From NCBI GenBank assembly GCA_021209875.1, contig JAGYVD010000006.1, positions 2,852,001-2,916,000 of the forward strand: a DNA stretch of 64,000 bases, written 5' to 3'. The position numbers were made by a program, and so were the translations under genes. Every line of letters begins with the position of its first letter. The stretch's first letter is position 1. Of the stretch, positions 47,056 through 59,370 are shown one piece after another. The notes beneath the pieces were generated by a model. That model was not told the DNA's origin, did not search any database, and was given only the letters and a program-made list of their open reading frames with translations. Origin of the DNA: Rosellinia necatrix (Eukaryota; Ascomycota; Sordariomycetes; Xylariales; Xylariaceae).

Positions 47056-49800
47056 GGTGGCAGTATGTATGTGTATGCGCCCCGTAGTCAGCGTCGGGGA
47101 CGCTTAGAGCGACGGGAATGGACGAGGGGAGGCGGTCGTAACGGAGCCAATGCTGTCGGCTTCGCACAAAATCCTGCAGTTAGGAAGCGAGGGGCAAGGA
47201 TGGGACCAAACGCTAGGAGAGGGCACCCAAAGAGACGAAACAAGTACGCGAGCTGGAAGTTCGGTCTGATTCGAGATCCAGCGTGCGACACAGGCGACCA
47301 AACCAGAGGCAACCGAGGCGCAGAAGATAAAGTTGGATATCCGGCCCGTGGCTACAAGCGCACCTGTGAACCGTAACCGTGAACCAAGATCCGAAGCTGG
47401 CGACTCAACCCAAGCTCAATGGTATCAGGAGCAATGAGTGCAACATGCCCCGCCAGTGCGTACACAACACTATAGGGATCCTGGTGCTGAAGGATAGAGG
47501 CGGTCGAGTCGTAAACGTAGGTAAACGTATTAAATAGGCGAGAAAATAGAGATACTGGGCTATGCCTATTACGCGCTTGGACGGGCTGTCAGATGGAACA
47601 TGAACACTTTGCTTGTTGATTTGTGAGGGTATGAAGTAGGACGGAGGAGGTAAGTGGTAGCCGTCGTCCGTAGCAGGAATGGGCGGTGCTACAAAGTGAT
47701 GGCGGCGGTGGCTCGTGGATAGGGAAAAAAGAGTCGGATGGCGACTCGTTGTTTGGTGGATAACTAGGCAGGTAGGTAACTCACTGGCTGACCGACTACC
47801 TAGGTAAGTACTTAGGTAGCTGACCGACTGGCCAACTGAGCTGGCCGACTGACTGACCGACTGACTAGCCTGGCCACAATAGCACCAGGGTACGGATTGT
47901 CACGCCGTTGGCTGTTGAGCCGTGGTGTTGATGCTGGGTTGGGAGAAGGTAGAGGGACGGAGACGGAGATGGGATTGGGGATGTTTGAATGAATGAATAA
48001 ACTGTCTACCACGGGTGGGGGATAGATTAGGGGGAGGGGGAAGGGTTCAGTACCTACTTAGGTGGTAGGTAAGGTACCAATGTGTGTGCGTGTACGTGTG
48101 TTGATGCAAAGCAAACCCAGGTACCTGCTAGGTAGCCTCTTAGGCACAGCTGAGTGCTACCTACCCAAAGCGCCTATAGTGGGTGAAAGGAGGTACTTAG
48201 GTAGGTACCCAAGTAGGCAGAGATGTGTTTGAGCCTCTAAAGCTCGCGACGGCTACAGGGGGGCACCTCTCGGGAAAAGAGTTTTAGGGTACGCATAAAT
48301 ATTGAAGTAAATACCTAAGACACCTGTGTATATAGGTACCTACCGAGGCAGTTAGGGTACCGAAGTACAAGAGAACCAGACCAAGTCAGAAAATACTGCT
48401 ACAAGCAGCCCAAGAAGCAGACTTAAATTTAGACAAGGCTGCACACCTACCGTTACCTACCGGGTACCTAATGGGGGCAAGGGAGATGTGAGATATGTAC
48501 CTACCTAGGTACCTACACTAGATTAGACGCCAATATCACTACTACTACTACTACTAGGTAAGCACTCTCAGGCACCTACACAAGTATTGTGCCAGAAGGA
48601 GCGGAGAAGGAGCGGAGTAGGAGCAAGGAATAAAAAAATTATTTCGCTACTCCGTTTATTCAGCTCGCCGAGGCCCCACTTACTTATGCCTGCTGCGAGA
48701 AGCGGTCATTAAAAAAAATTTCTAAAAGGGAGAGGATCAACAACACGCTGTATGTTGGGTTATTTGATGCAGTATTGAACCTCTGCGATTTTATTATGTG
48801 CTATCGCATCTATCTGGTGTATCCAGGTGCGCCACCAGGTCATACGGATGTTTATTACATTACCTACCGGTTCAGTGTGCGGGTACCTGTTCAATGATGG
48901 TTATGGTTGTGGGAATGGGGAGCAGCAAAGCAAAGTGACCTCATTGGCAACCAAATTCACATTAGTCATGCAAAGTGAATGCATGGGGATCGTCCAGATC
49001 CATTGGTGCGGCTTGTGGCTGAAGCTACCCCTGCCAGACCCCTGCTTATATTTATAGTAATAGCAAGCCACTCGAGCCACAATACGAGGGGCCTAGGTAT
49101 CTACCTAGCTGCCTACCTAATCTATAGCCACCTAGACTAGACGTTGATACTACTAATCTAGGTACCTAGGTGGGTAGGCATGGTCGTATACCCACCCTCC
49201 TTCATTCTTTGGTTTCGTCGGCGCTCAAAATTATAAGTTAAAATTTAGCCTTGCTGCTGCTACCTTAATGACGCAATGATCAAGCAGGTTTAAGCACCTT
49301 GCATCTCCGGCAAGTTTGGAGGAATCTTTGTGTTAGCAATACTAAATATTCTGGAGGGTACCTGCGAGCTCAGAGACCTCGGCTTCCCTTTGTCCGTTCT
49401 TTGTATGGGTATGGTCTGACGGGAAAACGACGCCGTTAATCAGCTTTGGAATTAACGGCATATATGGTGTATGGCACCCCGCGACACATGGGTTGGCTAT
49501 GAATAAGAGAAACACTAGCAACTGAGGCTGGCTACACATTAGTAAGATGTCAAAGCTTCATAAAGAGTGCATTTGTAGGCGCTATTTACGATAGCTTCCA
49601 TAGAGTGTCTATTAATCGGCGTTTCCACGTATTTAAACGATTTAGGTAGTTTCGGTAGTTTCTTATATAATAAGTACTACCTGGCATAATTAGTTAAGAA
49701 CACTAAGATCTACGGCTTATCTACTACATGTATATTCTCCCGGCAGCCCTGTCTCGTGGCTACCTGAACATTTGGATATTCGGTGGTCCTGATGGGGGAG
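47056..49800. other. Intergenic region with dense TAGGTA motifs
   Basis: The first few hundred bases form the promoter and leader of the 826-aa gene. From about 47760 to 48570 and again at 49090-49190 the sequence is dominated by overlapping TACCTAGGTA-type motifs and an ACT repeat (about 48537-48556). An imperfect inverted repeat GGAGTAG ... CTACTCC surrounds an A/T-rich centre at 48613-48655. No gene was recognised. Confidence 0.55.
48040..48520. repeat. Extended TACCTA / TAGGTA motif region
   Basis: Repeated GTACCTAC, TAGGTACC and CCTAGGTA words occur throughout, in both orientations, far above chance. There is no fixed period, so this is a motif field rather than a tandem array. Confidence 0.75.
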
Positions 49801-49804
49801 GGCG

Positions 49805-50500
49805 GGCAGTACCTAGGTAGCGCCCCCCAGCTGGTGTAAAATCAGCTAACATGGCATCAATGTACGCCATCTCCTTGTCCGTGAGATCGACCACCTCACT
49901 GCATATTCTCGTACACCCGTGCTAGTGTGGTGGCGCCGGGAATGGAGATAATCGTGGACATCTTCGGGCGCTCTGCGGCGACCTCGTCCAATTAATGGCG
50001 AGCTAGGCGGGCATGCAGCCTTTCGCCTTAGCGATCTCCCCGGCCCGCCCCAACGAGCCGGAGGCTCGCCTCGAGGTTACCCGGCTGGAAGCAAGGGAAC
50101 CCAAGCCTGTGGAAGAGTCTATCTTTAATGTCGTCGAGCGACTTGAGCTTAAAAAATGCAGGTATCTGGGATTTACGCGCGTTCTCCAGTGACGCATCTA
50201 TCTACCTACTCGGCCTCAGGACTTAGACCCCCTTTAATATAGATGACAGCCTTTTTAGTTACCCATAGTATTCGCTGCCGTTCCAAAAGTTTACTGCTCT
50301 CATATTCGTATGTTCGTGGGTACGTACTTATACGATACTAATAAGCACTAGAGACGGCAGCATGCTGCAGGCGAGACAACAAAGTAAGGATACAGATGCA
50401 CTTGCGTTCTTCGGTGCGGTAGGTATTGTCCCGAGCGCATGATCCTGGGGGTAAGACGTAACTTACTAAGTAAAACCTATGAGTCCAAAGCCAATAAGCC
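49805..50500 (-). pseudogene. Decayed aldo-keto reductase (pyridoxal reductase-like) pseudogene
   Basis: Fragments in the right order on the minus strand match a fungal AKR8-type enzyme. IGFGLIGFT is at 50495-50469, followed by a GTAAGT donor-like site. NFWNGSEYYG is at 50291-50262, and KAVIYIKGGLSPEAE ends in a stop near 50207. KSLDDIKDRLF with FQPGNLEASLRLV lies near 50160-50060. EIAKAKGCMPA-stop-LAINW is at 50038-49988, then IPGATTLARVYENMQ-stop, then EVVDLTDKEMAYIDAMLADF. Intact relatives read GCTPAQLAINW, so a CAG codon has become TAG at 50005-50003. The frame changes at least three times and the central barrel is missing. The active-site Tyr/Lys/His tetrad cannot be reconstructed. An old loss of function is clear; the precise parent family is from memory. 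Confidence 0.75.
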
Positions 50501-51759
50501 AGACTTTTTTGAAGAGCTTTATAGCTAACCGCTTCTCTTGGCATAGACACTGCTTGTATAGGCCCAAATACTACTGGCACCATTGTAGTGATCGGCCTTA
50601 TCCTCTTGGGACTATTATAACCACTGCTATTTCCCACTATGGCCGGCGGCAGCCGGGGCCCACGGCGCCCTGTGACCAATCAAGTATGCTGGATTCCCCT
50701 AAACATGCCTTTTTGGGTTGCACCGCCGGAGTATGTAGATGGGGCTCCAGAACACCAAGTGCCTCCTGTGCTCACCACTACGAGTAACGAGTGTAGCTAT
50801 GACTTCTAGTGATAACTATCATACTAAGAATAAGCATTGTGCGATCGTTTTTAAGTCATTTGGGGATGGAAAACCCGCTGAGAGCTTGGTCCTGGTATTT
50901 GAGGGATAGGAAACATGTTAATAACGCAAGGGTAGAAGGGAACAGGAATTTGAAAAACAATCGGGACTGAAGGCTTAGAAACATATCTCAGACAGATATT
51001 GAGCTTTAAAAACCCGTATAAATGCCGAGAATAGATAATATAGTTATGTATATAATCTGATGTATTACCCAAATGACTGTATGCAAATCAAAGGAGTGAG
51101 CGGTTGCCAGTCGTTCGATGATGCAATGGTGGCCTTGAGGACATGAATTAGTTTACGCCTTCTGCGTTACTATCAGGAGGGGAACATTCTAGGTGTCTTG
51201 AATGTATCTAGATGATTGACACAATCCGCGGCAGGGAAATACCTAGCCTCGCGGTATACGCCGCGTCATAAGCTTTATTATGAGTTGATGCACGCTAATC
51301 GTTTCGTATACCCTTGTGCCAAGGAAGTCAACGTGTGTACCTCCTATATATGTATTTTGTTTTTTTTTGGAACATTTCCGTGTCCTAGGTAGTTTGAAGT
51401 GAACAACGGTAAGAGACCGCCTACCTATGTGGTTCAATGAAAAGGAGGATTTTGGTTTTAGGGGGAGCAAAAATGCCAAGGGTGACGAAAGGCGGAAAGC
51501 AAGATGTTTGAGTGCGAAACGATTACCTAGGTGGTGGCATGTTCTCTTCTAGCATCTCATATTATAGATAATATTGGATAGTCTGACGATGACTACTGAA
51601 GAAATAAAACGGCTTAGAATGATTGGCTGCTGGGTTCTAGGAATTGTTATAATGATATCGACGTAATATCGTATCTTACACCTATATACACAACACGTGT
51701 CAACGCTATATTTTCCGGCTGGGGGGAATCGCGTGATGCGCCTATTCCCGGGAATGGCA
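50501..51759. other. Intergenic region
   Basis: No gene recognised. A plus-strand frame (50479-50787) overlaps the pseudogene on the other strand and shows no family resemblance. The part nearest 51759 is the 3' flank of the Sam50 gene. Confidence 0.55.
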
Positions 51760-53506
51760 CTATAAGAAGTTGATGCCAACACCAACTTGTAAGCCTTTCC
51801 GGCTTTCCTCGCCCTGGCGCGTGACAAGAGGCAAGCTAAAATTAAGTTCAAACCTGGCAACCGGGTGGGCGTAAACTAAGCCCACGCCAGCAGCAATGCT
51901 GGGTAAGCCTGTACCAACCTCTTTTGCAGCGGAGAACATGCCGTTTAACACCGACGTGGCGGTCATACGTCGCCCAGACGCGGTGTCATGGCCCTTGCTC
52001 TTACTCATATTCTTCATCGCCACTGACCTGCCTCCGTTGGCGAATAGCTGAATACGGAAGGGTGAGTCGGGTCCGACTCTAGGTAATGGTATAAGCATAT
52101 TCACGCAACCGGCGGCGAAAATATCGGCCCCAAGCGCATCAGGGCCATCCCTCGGGCCTAAACCGCCTAGAGAAAAGCCGCGGACATCTGTGGGGCCTCC
52201 TAGAGTAAATCGGTCATTGAGAAGGCTCGGGGAAGCTCCACCCAGGCCGAAAGATAGGGGTAGGGGATAAAGCAATCCCGCTCGCAGTCCGCACCCAACC
52301 GAAATGCCGGAGGGCCCTTTAACACCCGGTACGGGGATGGGCACCGCACCCGCAACCTCCACTTCACTCTTAGAGAAACCAACGTCTCCTCCTAGCACGC
52401 CCCATCCCGCTAGTTCCGTGGTCGTCTTCATCATGTAGCCACTTTGCGGCAACATGGGGTTATCTCTCCGCTCTCGGTGGAATAAATATGTTATGGCACT
52501 CTTGACCGAGTCTCCAGCATCGCCACGTACAGTAGGACTGGCCGCAGAGGCCAGGCCAGTCAACTGCCTCCATGTCCCAGAATAACCAACTTGATAACGG
52601 TCGCCATTCTCTTTTGACCAGTTTAGCCTTAGCCCACCTCCTTTTAAAAGCTCTTCATGGCTAGCCCAAGGCTTGTGAGTACTGCTGGCTAGCCCGTCTA
52701 TGCTAAGTCTCAGGTTGGGGTTGCTTTTTATCGGGGTGGAAAATTCGGCACTGTACGCAGACCGGGTCCTTGTGCCCGCGGAAGCATTCATCGACAAGAA
52801 TTCAGCGCCGCCAAATATGTTTCGCAAGATCATCGTTCCGTAGGCGGAGCCTTCGGTATTGCCCAAATCCGTACCCGTCTTCAACATCAGGCGGGATTTT
52901 TCCCGTACCCGGAGGGATACATCGAGATCGGTCGGAGAGGTCGAAGGGTTGAGATGGGGGGGCTGAGAGAGATGCACGAGAATGTCTGGGTGGAAAATGT
53001 CTAAGAGGTGGGGTCAGCACGCGGTTGTAGTCCTAAATAACGCAGCCATTTTATTGCCATACCAAATTTCTGTAACTTCGTGACAGCCCCGCCGACCTCT
53101 TTTAGGAGATCGGCAAGAGTATAGTTGGCATTTCGGCTGTCCTCTACGAGCGGCTGGAAGAGAGGGTCGAGAAAAGACTTTCGAGTATTCTTGGCGCCGT
53201 GGATTTGGACGGATGAAAGTGTGACGGGCAGGGTTTGGTTGTGTGAGAGCTGATAAAACGTCAATAATTGTAGCCTGGTAGAGGCACAAGCAGGACATGC
53301 TAACCAACTGGGCTGTTCGCTGTTCGGATTCATTCTCATGAAGTTGTGTCCTTCCCGGCACTGCTCGCTGGTCTAAAGAGACCGTCTCTTTTTTGAGCAA
53401 GCCCTCAAAGACCTAGAGTGATGTTAGACTCATAATTGGCTCCCCGGTGAAATACAGGATGGGCATAGCTTGCATCGTCGTCTCCGGGAGAGGAAGCCCG
53501 AGCCAT
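51760..53506 (-). CDS. sam50: Sam50/Tob55 mitochondrial outer-membrane assembly protein, four exons, 528 aa
   Basis: Exons (minus) are 53506-53456, 53412-53305, 53249-53063 and 53000-51760. Sam50 is the core of the SAM complex, an Omp85-family protein that inserts beta-barrel proteins such as Tom40 and porin into the mitochondrial outer membrane. After a short charged N-terminus, a POTRA-like region (TLPVTLSSVQIHGAKNTRKSF, then the ADLLKEV helix) leads into the barrel. Barrel hallmarks are KTGTDLGNTEGSAYG, LRNIFGGAE, ASAGTRTRSAYSAEF, and the Omp85 loop-6-type FTLGGPTDVRGFSLGGLGP; the C-terminus ends GVGINFL with a terminal aromatic. Length fits the family. Intron 1 is only 43 nt but contains a CTAAC branch site. 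The gene diverges from ubc6 across about 820 nt. Confidence 0.95.
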
Positions 53507-54325
53507 CTGGGCTAGCAAAAGGACTGTTGGTCCCCCGAGATAAGCGGATTGCCGAGTATTCAAAATCGTGAGGATGCTTGTCGAAAGAACTCGTATGGTT
53601 GGGGAGCTGTGCCCAGCGAAACCGAGGGCTTGTGGCTGATTACCTAAGATCACGGCTAGTGGCATGCATGGCCCGGGTACCTGGTACCTACCTATGACGT
53701 CCTGTGCTCTGTGGCTGGAGCGCAACTTCGCAAATAGGTATGGACCTACTTAGTAACTGGGTACAGTATATGAACTAGCTATATTAGGTACATCAGACAG
53801 ATAAAGTTAAGCGCATCCGTCATCCCACACCCCACGCTCTCCCAGGCTGAATGTTGACCCCCCCCCCCCTCATTACGCTAGAGTCTGTGGTGTTAGTGTA
53901 CAGTACTTAACTACATACCTACCTATTTAAAGCGGGCCGACGACCGGGTCAGGCAATAAATCAAGACCCAGGCTCTCAGGCCCCCTATCCCGAATCCACT
54001 TAGCCGTGGTTGACAGGGATGGAACAGTGTGGAATCCCTTAACTACCAGGCACTTATGTAGCCTACCTCTCCATTCCTCTGTTCAAATCATACATACACA
54101 CTATTTCCACACGTGCCTCCCCCTCCACCCACCAACATTCGGTCATCACTGACGATCTACAAGTCTTGATTTTCTAATCGTCGACCACTGACCACGCCTC
54201 TTTCCGGCCTCGCGATCCCTAGACACCGTTGCAGCGACTGCCGGGCCTGCAACCCCCACGCTATCCTCTAGGGGACAGATTTTCGCTTCCTGTCATCGTG
54301 ATATTCTCGTTGTCGGCTAAGCCTA
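53507..54325. promoter_or_regulatory. Divergent promoter region of sam50 and ubc6
   Basis: About 820 nt separate the two start codons. A 12-base C run lies at 53858-53869, and the segment from about 54060 to 54240 is C/T-rich like a transcription start region for ubc6. TAGGTA motifs are present at about 53680-53790. Confidence 0.55.
53858..53869. repeat. 12-base C homopolymer
   Basis: Uninterrupted C run in the divergent sam50/ubc6 promoter region. Confidence 0.95.
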
Positions 54326-55238
54326 ATGGCCAGTAAACAAGCGAGCAAGCGTGTACGTCTTGGTTCATCGTTGCCTAATTGATCCAGTATGGACGGTCAC
54401 GGATCCGCAGACTGACGGCACCTTCTCCAGCTCGTACGCGAATATAAGACCATCTCCGAAAACCCACCTCCCTATATCTCTGCACACCCTTCAGAGTCCA
54501 ACATTCTTGAGTACGTGCATATGTTATTCCTAGGCGTTCGATTTAATTCTAACAAGGCATAGATGGCACTACATCATTACCGGGCCCGAGGATACTCCCT
54601 ACCATGGCGGGCAGTACTGGGGAACATTGATCTTCCCGCCCAACTACCCCTTTGCGCCACCAGCGATACGAATGCACACGCCATCCGGCCGCTTCCAGCC
54701 CTCCACGAGGCTCTGCCTTTCCATCTCCGATTTCCACCCGAAGTCTTTCAATCCGGCATGGGAAGTGTCGACCATCTTGATTGGCCTATTGTCTTTCATG
54801 ACATCGGAAGAAATGACAACCGGCTCAGTGTCGGTCACGCCGCGCGAGCGTAGGATGTATGCCGAGAGATCACGTTGGTGGAACTCAACAGGTGGTGGCT
54901 CACATGTTAAGAACCCGGCACAGAAAGGCAATGTCAAGGCTGGCGACGGTGGCGCTAAGTTCCGATCAGAATGGCCCGAGGTAGATAAGGAGAATTGGAG
55001 TTGGATGGCAGAAAAGAACGTCAACACTGCCACCGGGGACCTCATTCGCACCTCATGCGGCCCAGCCCTAGGAGCAGCCGGCAGGGGAGGACAGACACAG
55101 ACGGTAGTCGACACAGTGGTTCAACAGAGAGATGCCGGCACGGGGTGGTTGGGCCGGAACCGGCTGCTCGTCATAGGCGGGGTCATATTCATCTATGTGC
55201 TCATAGCTCGGCTTCTTGGCGAGGCAGATGATATATAG
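54326..55238 (+). CDS. ubc6: Ubc6-type ubiquitin-conjugating enzyme (E2), tail-anchored, three exons, 260 aa
   Basis: Exons are 54326-54352, 54431-54510 and 54563-55238. Ubc6 is a tail-anchored ER E2 that works with the Doa10 ligase in ER-associated degradation. The UBC fold is complete: LVREYKTISENPPPYI, then GPEDTPYHGGQYWG, IFPPNYPFAPPAIRM, and the active-site Cys87 in TRLCLSISDFHP, with the non-canonical surroundings typical of the Ubc6/UBE2J class rather than HPN. The variable region is followed by a C-terminal hydrophobic anchor (LLVIGGVIFIYVLIARLLG) and a short acidic tail. Exon 1 encodes only nine residues (MASKQASKR); the phases are clean. Length is normal. Confidence 0.96.
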
Positions 55239-56337
55239 AGGAAACCCGGCCGGCATACCCGTCAGACGGGATGGGTTATCTGCGCCCCAATTCGCATGGG
55301 CGGGTCTCGGGTTCCAGCAGCCGAAAGGCTGTCGCGTCTCTTCGAAGCGCGCAATACGTGTGCAAAACGTCTAATTCCTGCAATATTTTGATAACTAGTT
55401 ATAGGGCAGCTTCACCCCTCGCTCGTTCAGGCCAAGGGGGCCGGAGACAAGTCGGTGTCTCCGGGACTCTTGGTGTTTTTTCCTGTATGATATTTCAGAC
55501 GGAAGGCTCCCGGCATAGACAAGCGAATCAATTTCTTTAGAATTCCAGTTACAGCACATTCGTTCATCAGCAACTAGAAGGAAAGCTCGTCTTATGCGGC
55601 CGCCCCCCCTGAATTGTGGACTGGGTAATGAGCCAACAGGAAACACCTCTCTCTTAGCGTACGGACAGAGACAGGTAGGTAGCCTGGTGTTGGGCGATGG
55701 GAAGTTGGCGTTTGGTTTTTCATCACCACTCTTGGATACTGTAGCACGACAGGTGACTCTATTCATCTTCGTAGTACGGACGTAGGTTAGGCAGGTAGGT
55801 AATATATACTATGTGTGCTCGAGTACTTGTCTCAACTTTATAGATACAGACTTGCTACCAGTGTCGAAGACAAGAATGTGTAATCGTGAGTAGGTAAGGC
55901 TTTGCAATAAAACATCTGCTTCTCCGGAGATTCCCAGCAATATCTTGGTACAAGGCTGCCTCTTTCAATGTTGGGTATCTAAGCACCTAACCTACCTTAC
56001 CTGGTACCTACCTAGGTACTCCTGGCAGAGGTTAAGCCCTGATAGTTACTACGTGCTAGTATGGAAGGAGTAACCTTTTTCTTGGTTATATGTCAAATAA
56101 AAAGGCTTGGTAAGAAGAGGGAAAGTAAGCAGTAACGACCCAGCTATCATCGTGCCTTCCAAGTGGTTGCTATCACTTAGGCAGCTTGACAGGCAAGTAC
56201 CTACCCAAGCACTTACTTAATCTACTGCCTCTTTCCCCTCGTCTTTTCTGCGTTCCTTTCCAACCTCGATACACGTCTGCCATCTCGCTCGTTATCACCG
56301 GAAGTAAAGCCCCGTCATCCCGCCGCCGTCGTCGATC
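55239..56337. other. Intergenic region
   Basis: The 3' flank of ubc6 and promoter of the BTB-like gene. TAGGTA motifs lie at 55670-55682, 55785-55800 and 55975-56020. The C/T-rich stretch 56225-56250 is likely near the start site of the next gene. A 123-codon minus-strand frame (55395-55766) has no recognisable domain. Confidence 0.55.
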
Positions 56338-57896
56338 ATGGCATCTCCTGAGGCGCCACCCTCGTTCGACGAGGCCATGGAAGCAATACGAACTATTCCC
56401 CGCGCTTTGACTCCGATTCCCGAGTCGGAGCCTGGTCACGAGAGCGCCGCCATTATCTTCCACCCCGATGCCGACCTGGAGGTCATCGTCCAGACATCTG
56501 GTGGCGAGTCTTCCGTCTATATGGTATGCGCGTCTGCGTTGGCTTGTGCTTCTCCTATTTGGCGTTCTATGCTATACTTCGGTTCTGCGTATGCCCAAGG
56601 GGCAAATGACGAGCCAAAGCAAGACCAAGTCCAAACTATGAGGCTTGATGGTAACCTGGAGGCCATCGGTCTTCTATTCCGCATCATCCACTACGAATTC
56701 AGCTATGTGCCCAAGGAGCCGACTCTTGACCAGCTATTTGAGCTTGGAAAAAGTGTTTGCCATTTCAAATGTGCTCACTTATTATATCCTTGGGCTAATC
56801 AATGGGTCTCACGCCTGATTAACTTCGCTGCCGAGACATATTGTTATCGCGAATGCCATAAAGCGCTCCAGTACGCTCTCCCCATCCATCGGGGTGCCTG
56901 TCTCAGGGCCCCAAAGTCCTTTACAACTCCATCGATGATGCTGTGATTTATGAAGGATACTAACGATGCATTGACTAGCGTGGCTTGGGTATTTGGCGAA
57001 TTGAATTTATTTCGAGAAACGGTCGACGCCCTTATCGTGAGCGCCAAAATCAACCACAATCGCAAGATTGTGAATTCCTCAGGGCAATTGCTTGAGAATA
57101 TGTTGATGCCTCGCGATATTTATGGTATGATGCTACATCAACGTTACCTGGATTTTTTAAAAAAATTTTGAAAGTACTAAATTAAATTAATAGATCTCAT
57201 CATCAAAACTCGTGCCTGCACAATTGCGGAGATGCTTAATATCATCAAAACACCTATTAGGGTCCTCTCATCAGAGGCACACAGCCAACCTAGTCAATAC
57301 TGCAAAGTCAATAAAGATAGCCAAGAATGCGAGGCTATGATGCTAGGCTCGGCTATCCGCGCCCTCACGAAGGCAGAGCTGTTCCCCGTGCCGGAACCCG
57401 AGAGCTTCATAGACAGTATTGAATGCTTAAAGGAGAAGCTCGATGGTATTAGGCTAATGCCATACATTGGAAGAGAATGGGCGCCGCATATATCGCACGA
57501 GAAATGCAATCTCGGCTTCTGCAAGTCCGTCGAGGATACCTTGAAGAAGATGACGGTACCTTTGAGCGCCTCTGTTAGTAAGTAGCCCTGCGTTCGACAT
57601 ATATTGCTTTCAAAATACAACGTGTGGTTTACTGGGGAATCATGTGCTACATGGAAATCGGGTGTTTGTAATTTAAAAATTGTTTGCTGACGGAATTTGA
57701 CATAGTGCGTTGGATGTCTGACCAAGCTAAGACCTGCGGTATCGAAGCTACAAGCGAGTTAGAAGAGTGGCGACAAATATCCAAGGAGGCTGCACTTGCG
57801 CCTCATGATGAATCCGACCCTAGAAACGAAATGAGAACGCGTGCTGAGGATAAAGGAGATGATCGTAACACCGTGAAGGGTTCGAAGGGATACTAA
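56338..57896 (+). CDS. BTB/POZ-like domain protein, four exons, 417 aa
   Basis: Exons are 56338-56870, 56979-57124, 57194-57577 and 57706-57896, with consistent phases. The first intron is inferred from its GTACGC donor and an ACTAAC branch site 14 nt before the CTAG acceptor; it removes a frame conflict between two long open stretches. The start MASPEAPPSFDEAMEAIR leads to a segment with BTB features: DLEVIVQTSGGESSVYMV, then ASPIWRSMLYFGSAY, and MRLDGNLEAIGLLFRIIHYEF. Fungal BTB-only proteins of this length are numerous and mostly uncharacterised. Some act in ubiquitin ligases, others in incompatibility-related multigene families. A Cys-containing middle (SQYCKVNKDSQEC, HISHEKCNLGFC) and an acidic C-terminus follow. 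No partner is suggested by the neighbours. Confidence 0.82.
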
Positions 57897-59370
57897 AAAG
57901 GGAGAGGGCTTGGAAGGTTTAGGGAGGTTCTACTCTAGTCAGCTAACTAGGTCTGTTGTTTGGTCCTATTTGTGAAGGGCGTGCTTTGAGCATGGGCGCG
58001 ATGGTTTTGAGATAGCAGCCCTGTGTGGAACCAGAATAGGACACAAAGATTGTAACAACACCTTGCAAGAGAAATGCTAGAGTTGCGGAAATAATGGATG
58101 ACAACCCGACGGAAAAGGGTAGTTCATAATAAAATATTGCTGCACAGCTTACTAAAATAAACCAATCTTTTGCCCTACATCTGTGTTAGTTCTGCTTATG
58201 TGGTATGTATGAAACTTAAGGTGGCCTAGTCAGTATGTAGGTCAATAGGTAAATATTTTTCATCTAAGTAGTCAGGTATCAATGGTGTGTAAGTAAGTGA
58301 ATTGGAAGTAAGTAGGACTTCCACAAGTCTTATTGGTTTCAGATATGGCCTTGCGTATATGGGCGGTAGATATATTAATTTGTGAATCGAAACCAGTTGA
58401 ACTACCCAGCCTACTCGTCCTATCATCCAATGCGGGACACAAAATAACCTAGGGTCATTTATCATAACTTGTCGTCACTTATCCTAAATCCACAACGGTC
58501 ATTAACACACTTGGGCTCTTCGCTGGGGTGTTCAAACCGATCAAAATCCCTAATATCGGGGTCTTTATCTTGACGGACCCATCGACGGCAACAACAAGGA
58601 TGCGTTATTAGCCTACCCTAGGGATGACCAGCACAGACCTACTAAATACTACTACTTGTATTATCATCAGAAACCTTGAGAGGGTAGCTTTGGCCGCCCC
58701 CTAGTACATTAGCCTCGTCAAATCAATCAATTCTACAGGTCATCTCTCACCAAGGAGAACTCGCGATTTCCCACAAGTACGACGGCTTAATTAGCACAAG
58801 AGATACTGAGGGGGCTAGGGGTCTTATGTCGAGGCATACAAAAGTTGATGTGTTGCGCAACTTACGGATCATGTTGACAGATGAATTCCGGACATTGATG
58901 ACACATGAGATAAAATGAGAGTAGCTAAGGTTGAGGAGCTTTGGTATGCGAATGCACCGCAACGTGGAGCGGATCTTATTTCCTCGGATTGAGAAAGCCC
59001 TTAGATACGGCGGTGACTTGTAATGGCAATAAAAATACTCTACTGCTATGGATTACTAGTGTCCTCACCTTAGCCATACTCAGGAGTTTTGCATCGCGCT
59101 GAGTTCGTGGGATTAGGTTGTCGATATATGTATTGGCAAAATTCACACGCAGGCGGCATCTATGTAATACTTTCAATCGACGAATGGCACGGCGGTGTAA
59201 AATCTGGTTTCATTCTGAGCTACCTAGCTAGTAAAAAGAGGGGACTAACTATAAAAACGTTCAGGCTAAACGAGCGGACGGCGCTATGGGATTTCGTCGT
59301 CTCACCTTGACGATTCCACGCCTCAAGAATAAGTAGTCAAATCTGCCTACCTGCCTGCCTGCCCTTGCCA
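57897..59370. other. Intergenic region
   Basis: Convergent 3' flanks of the BTB-like gene (+) and the ENA-type ATPase (-). All open frames are under 80 codons and none is recognised. Composition is A/T-leaning. Confidence 0.6.

Noticed and set aside
47418..47436. Initiator-tRNA primer-binding-site-like TGGTATCAGGAGC
   Set aside because: No LTR end (TCAACA or similar) precedes it and no retroelement coding sequence follows.
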